Of a DNA stretch of 64,000 nucleotides, positions 53,460-64,000 are shown piece after piece. Location: assembly GCA_949825045.1 (NCBI GenBank), contig OX463822.1, positions 33,916,703 to 33,980,702 on the forward strand, read 5' to 3'. The notes beneath the pieces were generated by a model, which saw nothing but the letters and a program-made list of their open reading frames with translations, was not told where the DNA came from and made no database searches. Source of the DNA: Argyresthia goedartella (taxonomy: Eukaryota; Arthropoda; Insecta; Lepidoptera; Argyresthiidae). Position 1 is the stretch's first letter. Each line of letters starts with the position of its first letter. The position numbers and the translations under genes are program-made.

Positions 53460-54485
53460 ATGAAGAAAAACGGATACTTCTAATACTACTTACAAAATCC
53501 TGAAGGCACACTTTAGTTAGGTATTCATATACTATCAGATCACGAATAATCTCCGAATATAAGGCACATGATTTCCACTTAATTAAGACTTAAGACTGAG
53601 TTAGAGCATCTTAAATATTGAGCAGCCGGTGGAAAATTATTTGCATCTGACTTCGGAATTATTTTTTAAAAACATGACAACTCATTGACAGAGGAGATGC
53701 TCTACAAAGCCGAAACCAACCCGAGGTGCCTTATTTACCGCCGGCTGCTGTTTTATTTGAAGCATATAATCAATACGACATGCCTCGAATGAACTAAATT
53801 CACGCATTCCTAACCGAATAACTTTTTCAAATGGATCTCAGCTGTCAAAATATATTAATTGATTGAATAATAATCTTACGCTTTACAAAAATCAAACGTG
53901 CAATACAAAATCATTATAATTATTACACTAAAAATACATCATAAAATACAAGTTTCATAAATACAGAATAATAGGTTACATTAAAAAAACACTACTTCAT
54001 TCATGCTCACATCAACTGTACCTACAGAAGATCAATTTTAATTCATCACTTCCGAATGACCTGCCAAATACATGAGCAATGCCCATATTATACAAGTAAC
54101 TGGGCTACCTAACTTGTGTTAACACTATCGGATACTGACAAATATATTCCAATCTCGAACTCTTGCCATGGCAATTAATATTCTCCACATCCGCTACTAC
54201 AAAATTGACTCTGACAAAATTAACCACAAAAGAGGTTAGCACGCCTTTCAGTTGCAGTAGAGAGCCAACCAATGTGGCGAAAAAAAAGCGAGCTGACATA
54301 GCGGCAAAAGTGCACCGCAAATTTCAATTTTCCATTGGTATGGTATTGGTGTAGTATATTGGAAAGGTAAATGCAAACCTATGAAAAATCCATTGTTCTA
54401 CTCGGGCAAGCTAAGTTAGCACCTGGCTCGAGTGACGTTTGTGAAAAGTAGTGACGGTGTCCCTGCGCGAGTTAGGGCAAACAAG

Positions 54486-54898
54486 GGTGCGTTCGAGATC
54501 GGTTAAAAATTACTCCGAGTGATGCGATAATTACTCCAGAGCATTCGGAAACAAGTCGAGTGAAACCGAGGGTAAACGAACTGTTGCCCGATAGATTGCT
54601 GAGCAGCGTTTTCGAACGGCTTAAAAAAGGTAATTCTCGCACTGATAAGTGCGATTTCTCTCCCCTGTTCAGCGTCGTTAAAAATTACCTGACAGATGTC
54701 AAATTACGCTTGGCGGTTTTAAACAATTGTTGATTGATCGGGTTGGTTTGACATTTACAACTTATTCCGTTTGGAAACACAATTCTCGCGCTAGCGTCGA
54801 TTCTCGCGCTAGCGTTCGATAACCGCATTTCATCTCTCTTTCTGGCATTATCTCTTTTCTCTCTCCGAGTGAATTTTCACTCGGTTTCCGAACGCACC
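54486..54898. mobile_element. Candidate MITE with gggtgcgttcg ends
   Basis: gggtgcgttcg at 54485 and its reverse complement cgaacgcaccc at 54888 bound about 410 bp with more inverted pieces inside (attctcgc-type blocks, ctccgagtgaattttcactcgg palindrome near 54863). Possible caag target copies at both ends. No coding. Confidence 0.5.
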
Positions 54899-55148
54899 CC
54901 AAGCGTGATAAACTGTAGAGAAGACAGGTTATTCCTTTATTTCCGGCCAGTAAAACCAGCGATAAAAAATAGTATGGGTGCGTAGAGGATGAGAGGTGTG
55001 CTTGCGCGAGTCAGTGGATTTTTTATCTGTCATCGGTCGTATGGGCGGATTGCTTACGCGAGCGGGAAGGTCAATTAAATAAGTTAAAGGAGATAAGGGA
55101 GGTTATGGTTAGCTTACCATAACAACACGCAATATCGCTTTCGAGTTT

Positions 55149-58100
55149 CTATATGAGCCGCGACTGTTTGAGATATTGAAGGAGTATTTGATGCAGAAAT
55201 TTATATTGGTGGACGTTCTGTATGAGGTTGGCGCGTTGTTGGTGAAGCAGGGTGATCGTACGAGGGATGTCCAGCTCCTGTGGAGGAAAAGATAATTAGT
55301 TATTGTAGGATCGCCCGTGGTGGAATACTAGTTACAACCATCGTCAATTCGCTAGTGCTCTGAATGCCGCCTGGCGAGGCTAGCGGCGCGTAGGTACTGC
55401 CGCGTAAGACCCTGTTATCCCTACAAATAATGATTATTGTGAGGCAAGGATGTTTGACGATATGTGAGCGTGAGGTGTGTTCTATGCATGCAATACATTT
55501 ATAACAATAAGTTTGTAATGCTAGTTCTATTCAAGTTTTTTCTCACAGCATTTTACAAGACCGAGACCAAGCGACACATACTGTAGTCTCGATAAGTTAA
55601 TCACGATTAATCTGACAGTGGTACTACGCCTTCCATTAATTAATCTGTAAAACAGCTTGAACATAAAACATAGCAATCGGCAACAACAATTTAGAACGCG
55701 ACTGTATTTCGGAGGCCCTGTGGGACGTCGTATCGACCCGAGAGACACAGTGCGACTGGCGAGCCAATCAAAGCTCGCGGAATGCTTGCAGCCGGCCGCA
55801 GCCCCCCGCGCGTCCCGCACATCACCTCCCCTCACCTGATGCGCCTCTCTGGGTCAGGGGACTACAAAACTGGCACTACCTATACAAGCTTGCCACGCGG
55901 GAGTTCTCGGATAGGTTGCGGGCACGTTGTGCGCGTGCTGTACGAAGTATACCTGGTTGTTGTCCTGGATGTGCTGCAGCAGGTCGGCCGCCAGCGCGAC
56001 GCCGCTGCGGCCGGCGCCGTGCGCGCAGGCGTACAGCACGGGCGCGTTGTGCGCGTGCGCGTGCGCCGGCTCGGCGGCCGCGGCTAGGCGCAGCGCAGAC
56101 ACTTCCGAGAGGAACGCTGCAAGTGGACATTGTATACAATTAGGAATATTTTTCGATATATCTCTGCAGTCGTTTTATTTTCAGGCACATACAAATACAC
56201 TGCTTCTAGCTCCAATCACAACACAGTTTGTGTTGTGGAAACTTGGAACAGCAACGTAACAAACAATTAAACATCAAAGAAGATGTTTTTCTTCCACTCC
56301 GGCCGGAATTACAACTCGGCCCGGCCGGCTCCTGCATTTGGGACAGAACCTAGACCATATCGGGGTGTACCGCAGGGATCTCTTGCAGACAGATGAATGT
56401 CCGTCATAGGATCATTTTGGTTCCATCATGTTTAAAAAAAACTTGAATATTCTTCTACTTATTGGTGGGATGATTTATTAATCCTATTAAGGGAGGGGAG
56501 AACTAACGATCTCACGCACCACTAAACTCCTCGGCGCTGGGCGGCACGCTGGCGCCCTGCGGCCAGCGCGCGCAGTGCACGTGCCAGCAGTCACTCACCA
56601 CTAAACTCCTCGGCGCTGGGCGGCACGCTGGCGCCCTGCGGCCAGCGCGCGCAGTGCACGTGCCAGCAGTCACTCACCACTAAACTCCTCGGCGCTGGGC
56701 GGCACGCTGGCGCCCTGCGGCCAGCGCGCGCAGTGCACGTGCCAGCAGTCACTCACCACTAAACTCCTCGGCGCTGGGCGGCACGCTGGCGCCCTGCGGC
56801 CAGCGCGCGTAGTGCACGTGCCAGCAGTCACTCACCACTAAACTCCTCGGCGCTGGGCGGCACGCTGGCGCCCTGCGGCCAGCGCGCGTAGTGCACGTGC
56901 CAGCAGTCACTCACCACTAAACTCCTCGGCGCTGGGCGGCACGCTGGCGCCCTGCGGCCAGCGCGCGTAGTGCACGTGCCAGCAGTCACTTACCACTAAA
57001 CTCCTCGGCGCTGGGCGGCACGCTGGCGCCCTGCGGCCAGCGCGCGTAGTGCACGTGCCAGCAGTCACTCACCACTAAACTCCTCGGCGCTGGGCGGCAC
57101 GCTGGCGCCCTGCGGCCAGCGCGCGCAGTGCACGTGCCAGCAGTCACTCACCACTAAACTCCTCGGCGCTGGGCGGCACGCTGGCGCCCTGCGGCCAGCG
57201 CGCGTAGTGCACGTGCCAGCAGTCACTCACCACTAAACTCCTCGGCGCTGGGCGGCACGCTGGCGCCCTGCGGCCAGCGCGCGTACTGCACGTGCCAGCA
57301 GTCACTCACCACTAAACTCCTCGGCGCTGGGCGGCACGCTGGCGCCCTGCGGCCAGCGCGCGTAGTGCACGTGCCAGCAGTCACTCACCACTAAACTCCT
57401 CGGCGCTGGGCGGCACGCTGGCGCCCTGCGGCCAGCGCGCGTAGTGCACGTGCCAGAACTCCCGCGTGCGCCCGCCGCAGCGCACGCGCACCGCGCACGA
57501 CGCGCCCCACGGAGCCGGCGTCGTGCTGCTCACCGTCACGTGGTACTGGGGAGGCGAAGTATGGTTACACTTAAACATAGCTACTATACTGAGCTTGTAT
57601 ATTTGTAAATTGTATCTTCAGTAATAAAGAACTTTTTTGAAGATTTTTATCTTGATAGCAATTTATCTCTATAGACTTGCTAGCCGTGTAGGCCCTTATT
57701 CGTTGCTCCGCCCCCGTGTGGCAATTGTTGGTTGCTCTCATTATAGTTTACTTGCAAGCCATGTGAAATTTCAGTAATGAAATGAAATTACCCTCTTGTA
57801 ATTTTCTATAATAGTTTTTTCATTTTGTTAAAGTCACCTTTGATCACACTCGAAGAATTCCATTTCGAGCAGAGACATTATTTGCTAGTTTGTACAGAAG
57901 CGCCCCGTTTGTAAAACGTTGTTTGTGTTGACTCCGAATAATAATACGACGAAAAAAAACTAATTGAGCGAATGACAATGAACAGCGGAATTTCCTGAAA
58001 CGAGCGAAAGACTGAATTGGTTTAGCCACCGTTTATTGGCTATGAAGGTGTTAGGTTGGACATGTAAGAACAAAAAATCCAGCGCTAGTTTTATATTTTA

Positions 58101-61100
58101 TGTTAATCGTACTAAGGTTTTCAAGTTGCTGTTTTTAGATTTCTATTCACGCAATTCAGCAATTTTGTCAGACGAAGCCAGTGTTTCTAGTCGCTCTCAT
58201 TTTTGTGCAGTCATAAATGTCGTTATCAAAATCTCTAAAATTAAATTAAATACAATGATATAAATCCGCCAAACGCTTCGTCATAACTAAACTAAAGACA
58301 AAAAAAAACTCTATAAAAATAAACCGATCATTTTTATTCTATTCAGTAATTCCGTCAGGCAATACCAGTATTTTTGCGAGCAAAAACTGGATTTACAGTC
58401 ATACGTTTAAATACTAAACAAAGTTTAAGTGAACCAATGTTTAAGTGAACCAAAGTTTAAGTGAACCAATGTTTAAGTGAACCAATGACAAAAAACAGGA
58501 TGTTGTGTAAAACATGTAAACAATTTATAATCAATGTCCATCGGCACCGGCATGTTTAATTTTACGTTACTCTACCTGTACTTACTCATTCATATATTTC
58601 ACTAAAATTCTCATTGCTACCTAACTTAAGTGTATTATTTATATTCGTATTTTATTAATATAACTACAACTGAATGAATTAATCAATGAGTAAGTAAATG
58701 AATGAATGAGTGAATGAATGTGTAAGTGAATGAATCAATGAGTAAATTAATGAATGAGTGAATAAATGTTTAAACGGTATATGATGAAATATTATTAGAG
58801 TGAATGAGTCTTTGTGAATGAATGAAGTGAAAAAATTGTGAACGAATGAAAATAAATAATGAACGAATGAGTGAATGAATGAAAGAGTGTAGTTTTTTTT
58901 TTATATTGAGTTTCACGGTCTCAATATAAAAAAAAAAAACTACACTCTTTCATTCATTCACAATGAATCAGTGAGTGATTGAATAAATGAGTGGTCCGGC
59001 CGTCCCCACCTGCCCGCACTGCTTGTCCTGCAGGTAGCGCGGCGCCCGCTCGGCCACGTGCACCAGCACGCGTGCGCCCACCAGCCACGCGCACTCCCAC
59101 AGCAGCGCGTCCGCGGGGGGGGAGGGCGGGGGCGCCTTGTGCGCGGGCGGAGGGATCTTCGCGACCACGTAGAAGCGCTGCGTGTTTCCCACGGTCATCT
59201 GGTAGGGAGGGAGTTGCACAATTTACTACTGAGACGTCTCAAGAACGGCTCTTACGACTCCTCATTGCCCGCAAAATTCTTCTATAATGGTTTTCAAAAT
59301 GGCGGACAGTTACGTATAACAAAGAGGTACGACGCTCTTTAACAATAAAATACAAACACAAATGAATATCTGGGAAATATCGAGTTTTTCATGTGAATCA
59401 TCATTTTATTACGGCATGCGATATCTCAGTGGGCAACGGTCTCGTAGGATTCTCAATCCGGTCGTATATTTTTCTATTATTACCTTTTATGTTGCAAACA
59501 TAGCTCGGTCACTCAAGTAGTTAATACTGTAATATTCACCTGAATATGCTGTATATTCACTACTGTTAGTGTTACACTCACCGTAACATGCGAGGCGTTG
59601 ATATAGCCGGTCCTGTTACTGGGCGTGGGGTTCAGCTTGACCCTGTTGTCCTCATACGGGAGATGTTCGCTATTATGTCCGTTGAGGTGAGAGTTCTCCG
59701 GCAGGAGGGCTGTGGTCATTTCCGCATTAGACTCTCGTCCCTTGGGTATCTGCTCGAAGGCGAACGCTATTTGGTTGTCGGACATTTTGCGTTCTAGGAG
59801 TTGGCACTGGGGGAGTAATAGTTGGTATAAATTAGGAATGTGGCGAATATTCGTATTGGCATATGCGAATCATTCGCATCATTTTGAACACTTGCATCCA
59901 CATTGGCATTCGCGTCAAACGAAGCGAATGTTTTGCGAATGCGAATGTGTGCAGAGAGGGCCATGAACGCCGCGGCTGCCGCACGAAATACTTACTTTTT
60001 AAAATATGCCTGCCTCTTTTGAACTTTACTTGTTAATAACGTTTATAACAATACAATTGCCGTGCATAACGCTAGCTTATTGTTCATATTGTTATTTATA
60101 TTTATATATTAGGCAATAATAATGATGATTTAAATTGATCAAAGTTTTTTTTAATTCTGTTTTCTAAACATTCGCTTTCGCACCCTCGAACATGACATTC
60201 GTTTTAATAAATTATTGATCAAATCATGCGACGACTTCTGTGGCGTGGCGGTCGAGGTTCCGCCTCACGATCCGGGGTTAGAATCCCGGCCAGGGAGGAA
60301 GTAAATAAAAACTTGGATGTTCAAAGTAGAGCCAATTAAATAGATCATATTTGACTCTTCATAAAAATTCAACAGCATAACCTTGTAACAATGCGTTCCT
60401 CACAATATTATATATTTTTTCAAAGTTATAAATGCACAATTACCTTTTCCAGTTAAATATGCGTATTTATTGTAATAATGACAAATCAAAGCAATTTTAC
60501 GGTTTACTTTTACCAATATACCATTGTAAACATAATAATATTTTTGTTCTAAAAAACTAACCTTCGTTATAAAGGTTAAGGTTCGTTACTGACGTTACGA
60601 CGGTGTGTTATTTTTCTTTTCAACACTAATGATGTTACCCAAAAAATCACAGATGTATGAAGTCCATATCACAGATGTATGAAGTCCATATCACAGATGT
60701 ATGAAGTCCACATCGATTCATTAAGTTTTATCCATGTTTTTAAGCAAGTCACCTCATTATGAAGCTAAGACTGACATATGTCAAAATGTATCTATTAAAT
60801 TGGCCCTACGTTAAGTGATTGGGCGGCAACGATTAGGTAAAGCATTTAATCAAAAATTGAATAGAATTGAATTGATTAACCGCGTTCGCCAAAATGCAAT
60901 ATCCTTAGTGCTGTAATGACGTCACGCCAGTCAGCTACACAGATATTGTGACATGACTCTAAACTCACCAATGTCTCTTTGGTGATGCTGGGCGGCAGCG
61001 GCTGGAACTTGGGCAGGCCTGTAGACCACCTGTGCTTATTACCCGGTTGTACCGCACTGGGCTTAGCTCGGTCCCGCCCTAGCGTCGCACTCTTCACATC

Positions 61101-63288
61101 CACAGTCTTGCCCGCCCGCCCCATGAATACTCCCCAACGACGCCGCTTCTTCTCCTTACTACTAACGCTACTGTTCTTTGTAGTGTTAGAAGATTCTAGA
61201 TCGATACTCGTGCTGTAGGTCGAGTTCATAATGGAAGTCGTTAGAGCACTGATGCTGGATACGTTCGAGTTGAAATCTGAATTGTTTTTTGAGTCGGGGA
61301 TCGTGATTGAGGTTATGTTATCATTCGTGATGTCTGAGTTGTTTATTTTGTGGGTCGATAGACTCTGGTAGGGGGTTTCGTCGTCTTTCGAGACGGATAG
61401 TCTGTCGACGGACAGAGCTATGTTCTCAAACTCCGGTTCCTTGTTAATGGATTTGTTCGAAACGTTTAGGTCTTTCGGCACGCTCGAGTCGCGGACCCCT
61501 TTGATGATGTGAGCGTTCACATAATGGCTATCTGTATGATCGACTTTGATTGGCACTTGTGGGTAGTTTGGCACGTTTATATTTGGTTTGGAAAGGTTTA
61601 TCGTCGGATTGCTACTGTTTCTCTCATTTAGCCTCGCGATTTCGTCTGTCGTTGTCAGACTTTGAGCTCTGTCTCGCATAGTGATTCGTTTACTATCATT
61701 CTGCCACGGTAATGGCACGTTTTCATAAATAGGTTCGTGGGTATCGTTCAACTTCACGATCGGCTGCGTCTGGGGTAGCACCACTTGTCTGTGATATGGC
61801 AACCTATGCATCGGCATGGAGTACATGATGTTACCTCTTTCGTCGTACACTTTCTGTATGTTGTCGGAGATATGATGCGGGTCCATAATAATGTGTGGAT
61901 TCGGCGCGTCCAGCACTGAAGCTAAGTTATTGTATGTTCCGTGAGTAGATTGCATGACGGGTCGGTAATCAACTCCCATATTGACATTTCCGCCGTTCAA
62001 ATATCCTAAATACTGTCGGTTGAAAGCAGTTCTTGTTGACACCAAGTCTGGACTGGATCCTGAGACGTGAGAGTTGATATACCCTCTGTGGTAGTTCAGC
62101 GCTTGGCTGGCTGCGGCTAGATCTGGTGTGGAGTTGGAGGCCAACCCGTTTGATGGGTACGGCGGAGGAGGCTTATACACATTTACGTAATGCAGTTGCG
62201 GGTTCAGTTCCGTCTGCACGTTAGGGTTGACGGCGAACGGCGTATAGTTATTATGTCCTAAAAACTTGAGACCGTAGGGGTAGTCCTCGCTCGCTGTGAC
62301 TGCTTGGTTGACGGAGACGGTGTGTCTCGTGACGTCGGGGAAGTGTATCCTGTGTATATCGGGGTGCGATCCGTAAACGAGCGGTTTGGTGTTGTTGGCC
62401 ATCTGCGCATGCGTGTGGTGGTTCTGGTATCGCAGCTGGGCCTCTTGCCTCTGCTGCTGGTATTTGTGCTGGATCGCGGTTTCGTAGTCGGGTGCGGGCC
62501 GGTACGAGGGGAGGAGGGCTCTGGAACCGACATCATGTTATGATTATAATGCGGTTTTTACCGGCTTGAATTGTTTAGACGTCTTAGTATCGTCAGAGTA
62601 AATAAAATGCTAAAGAGAGATCAGTTCGCGAGAGCGAGCGGGACAGGCGACAGTCATCGAAATATTGGTATCTGTCTCGCTATCCTGGAATGCGCGTGAC
62701 GCTGTCTGTCTCTGGTCTCGGTTTCCTGTGGCGATCGCGTTAGCATGAGCTACAATATAACATCGCCGAGGGCCTAACAATGGTCCCCTAACTATACAAT
62801 AGAAAATTGGGTGGCTGGAAGGAGAGCCTTGCATAATTTTAGCAGGGTAAAGATCGGTCAGAATGCCAAAGGCCGAGCGTTGCTTATTTTGGGTTGTGGC
62901 TAGGGCGCTTATAGCAAAGCGGGGCCTTCGAGTTAGTACTCTTAGAATAAAGTAAGACTCAGATTTACTTCGCAAGCACGGCGCCGGGTGCCGCTTATGA
63001 TAATGCTATAGTTCGAAGGCGTCACTCTTGGTACCACAAGCGAGAATATTAGCGACACGACCCCTGTACCAAGAAACGTGACAGCTACAATGATGCAAGT
63101 CTCGGCTTTCGGCCGCTAGCGTGTCCTTACCTAGCAGGCGCGGCGCCGGGCGCTGGCGGCTGCTTGGGATATTGTTGCAGCTCCAGACATGAGGTGGAGT
63201 GAGCTCTGTGCGCGGCGGTGAGCGGCAGCGGTGCGGCGCCGCGCGATACCGAGTCGAGCGTCTCGCGGCTTTCTGAGAGGCCGTGCTC
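55149..63288 (-). CDS. Pez: Pez/PTPN14/PTPN21-type tyrosine phosphatase, 3' seven coding exons
   Basis: Exons, in order: 63288-63131, 62520-60969, 59806-59582, 59198-59010, 57545-57389, 56116-55953, 55277-55149. Phases fit throughout (857 residues visible). Pez-type proteins join a FERM domain (outside the window), a long linker and a C-terminal phosphatase domain, act at cell junctions and the cortex, and restrain Yorkie/YAP. Support: linker PPPPYP (a PPxY motif), YRPAPDYETAI, RRRWGVFMGRAG and KHRWSTGLPKF; domain entry YEDNRVKLNPTPSNRTGYI then NASHV; end QYKFLHQILLQYLKQSRLI. The active-site loop is YACAHGAGRSG, keeping Cys and Arg, but the WPD loop is WPQ and the TQGP block is lost. The symbol is by family resemblance; a short exon could be missed. 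Confidence 0.88.
55278..55952 (-). other. Pez intron before the last coding exon
   Basis: Minus-strand donor gtatac (55952) and acceptor tccacag (55284-55278). Contains several short frames in GC-rich parts that look accidental. Confidence 0.7.
56520..57455 (-). repeat. 12-copy, 79-bp minisatellite made from a Pez exon end
   Basis: Units start (actaaactcc on the plus strand) at 56521, 56600, 56679 and so on to 57390, exactly 79 bp apart. Each holds the last 67 nt of the 57545-57389 exon (WHVHYARWPQGASVPPSAEE part) plus 12 nt of intron with the GT splice donor. The rightmost copy (57389-57455) is the real exon end. Units are almost identical, differing mainly at one c/t site, one gtaagt donor (near 56990) and one g/c site (near 57286). 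Confidence 0.95.
58421..58487. repeat. Tandem tttaagtgaaccaa units
   Basis: Four copies of tttaagtgaaccaa, spaced by tg or ag, in the intron. Confidence 0.85.
58670..58885. repeat. Degenerate (TGAA)n/(TGAG)n microsatellite
   Basis: Repeated gaatgaatgagtgaat-type units with point changes, some spaced by non-repeat bases. Confidence 0.8.
58872..58960. repeat. Long inverted repeat (hairpin)
   Basis: Left arm 58872-58909 and right arm 58921-58960 are reverse complements (gaatgaaagagtgtag part, T/A-run, tatattga) with an 11-nt loop gtttcacggtc. The A/T-runs differ by two bases. Confidence 0.88.
60233..60320 (+). mobile_element. tRNA-derived SINE fragment
   Basis: A-box-like gtggcgtggcggtcg and B-box-like gggttagaatcccgg are spaced as in a tRNA promoter, followed by a short non-tRNA part. 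The cloverleaf is imperfect, so a repeat and not a tRNA gene. Confidence 0.65.
60646..60711. repeat. Three 22-bp tandem units
   Basis: atcacagatgtatgaagtcc (plus at or ac) three times in a row. Confidence 0.9.
62521..63130 (-). other. Pez intron, no repeat recognised
   Basis: Minus-strand donor gtaagg (63130) and acceptor ggttccag (ending 62521). No gene or element seen inside. Confidence 0.7.
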
Positions 63289-63744
63289 CTACAGCACAAT
63301 GATATTGTAATGAGAGTTTCATGAAAAAATCATTCGTGATTCGGTTAAAGGAAAATCCAATAAATAAGTAGATAAGATAGAGTCCAAGATTGCGACAAAC
63401 ACGCCGAAAAACGCCATTAAAACACGATTATTATGTGATTTATTGCTATTTTTAAATTAATATATTATTTTATTTTATTTATATATTAGACACATCTCGC
63501 CTATGCGTCAATTACAGATGTGCGACAGCATTCACAAAGTTGCACTAGTAGGTAAAGTAGTGAATAGATTACAACATGAAATTACAAACATACAATATAA
63601 GAGAAACATGACAAAGATCTGAAAAATATTAGCTTATCAATTATTAAGTGCAAATAAGAGAATAGTATGTGATAAAATTCATTTTGATTGCGATAAACAA
63701 CCAATTACACGTACAAAATATATGAATTATTAGGTTATTGGCGT
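63289..63744. other. Upstream Pez intron, AT-rich
   Basis: Left part of the intron upstream of exon 63288-63131. No coding. The tattttattttatttatata run (63465-63485) may be the tail of an old retroposon, not assignable. Confidence 0.45.
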
Positions 63745-63987
63745 AATTGACTATAAACAAACAAACAAACATTTACATAAACATTTACATACAGGCACAT
63801 ACATTGCTTCTGGCCCCACACTAGGATACCCTGTGTCGTGGTAACCAGAAACAGCGACGTCACACACATATAAACATCCAAGACCTGGGGATTGTTTTCT
63901 TTTTTTTCATTACCCCCAGCCGGGGATCGAACCCGGGACCTCTCGCATGGTAGGCAGAGCCACAACCGCTGCGCCACAGAGGCCGTC
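63745..63987 (-). mobile_element. tRNA-headed SINE
   Basis: On the minus strand: A-box tggcgcagcgg, B-box gggttcgatcccc about 40 nt later, an A-run, a conserved block (acacagggtatcctagtgtg), and a (TGTT)n tail near 63750-63770. About 240 bp. The conserved block is shared with the SINE at 19997-20201. It lies in a Pez intron, in the same orientation as the gene. Confidence 0.85.
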
Positions 63988-64000
63988 TGAATAACAGTAT

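Larger units (their letters stand above)
52472..55148. other. Intergenic DNA between CycK and the Pez-like gene
   Basis: AT-rich, no gene recognised. It holds two candidate MITEs (53222-53459, 54486-54898). The genes on either side converge, so both 3' UTRs end here. Confidence 0.6.
57546..59009 (-). other. Pez intron rich in simple repeats
   Basis: Holds four tttaagtgaaccaa units (58421-58487), a long stretch of tgaa/tgag repeats (about 58670-58885) and a near-perfect hairpin (58872-58960). No gene seen. Confidence 0.7.
59807..60968 (-). other. Pez intron with repeats and a SINE
   Basis: Contains a cluster of gcgaat/attcgc hexamers (59838-59950), a tRNA-headed SINE (60233-60320) and three 22-bp tandem units (60646-60711). 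Minus-strand donor gtgagttt at 60968. Confidence 0.65.

Noticed and set aside
55782..56143. Several overlapping plus-strand ORFs
   Set aside because: Antisense of a GC-rich Pez exon; low-complexity Arg/Ala text.
56520..57455. CRISPR-like look of a regular repeat array
   Set aside because: Units are head-to-tail without unique spacers and derive from a coding exon in a eukaryote; it is a minisatellite.
63905..63985. tRNA gene on the minus strand
   Set aside because: A and B boxes are good, but the sequence continues into a SINE body and tail, and the stem pairing is imperfect.

Overview
This is eukaryotic DNA from an insect, most likely a moth or butterfly. The evidence is spliced genes with GT-AG introns, tRNA-headed SINEs with TAA or TGTT tails, BEL/Pao, Ty3/Gypsy and errantivirus elements, and Jockey-like non-LTR elements. 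The order-level call is an inference from repeat style; the insect call is firm.

Bases 1-47540 are a nest of transposable elements in two stacks. Stack 1 (1-30909) is an old minus-strand Ty3/Gypsy element (called O1) whose 3' end runs off the left edge. Inside O1 sit (a) a minus-strand BEL/Pao element, BEL-A (2175-19128, TSD ggcat), which itself holds a young, apparently intact Osvaldo-like Gypsy element on the plus strand (6149-13864, TSD actt) and a 5'-truncated non-LTR element in its right LTR (17293-18986); and (b) a plus-strand env-bearing errantivirus-like element (19968-30578, TSD gaac) with a SINE in its 5' LTR and a truncated Jockey-like element in its gag. Stack 2 (32666-47540) is a decayed Mutator-like DNA transposon with long, motif-rich terminal inverted repeats. 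Its right end was hit by a plus-strand BEL element, BEL-D (34481-47527), which in turn contains a minus-strand BEL element, BEL-C (38381-45721, TSD ttgac).

Bases 47541-50212 are non-coding and carry a split partial duplicate of the 5' end of the next gene. Cyclin K (CycK, plus strand, four coding exons, 50213-52379) encodes a 366-residue protein: the cyclin partner of the transcriptional kinases CDK12/13. After about 2.7 kb of repeat-bearing intergenic DNA comes, tail to tail, a minus-strand gene for a Pez/PTPN14/PTPN21-type tyrosine phosphatase. Seven coding exons are visible (63288 down to 55149); its N-terminal FERM part lies beyond the right edge. Its phosphatase domain is unusually diverged, and the end of one catalytic exon, with its splice donor, has been amplified into a 12-copy, 79-bp minisatellite.

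The most notable points are the exon-derived minisatellite with repeated splice donors, an in-frame UAG between gag and pol shared by three BEL copies, a textbook A-AAA-AAC frameshift site in the Osvaldo-like element, BEL copies whose coding regions are near-identical while their LTRs are clearly diverged, and an inverted LTR fragment that replaced most of gag in BEL-D.
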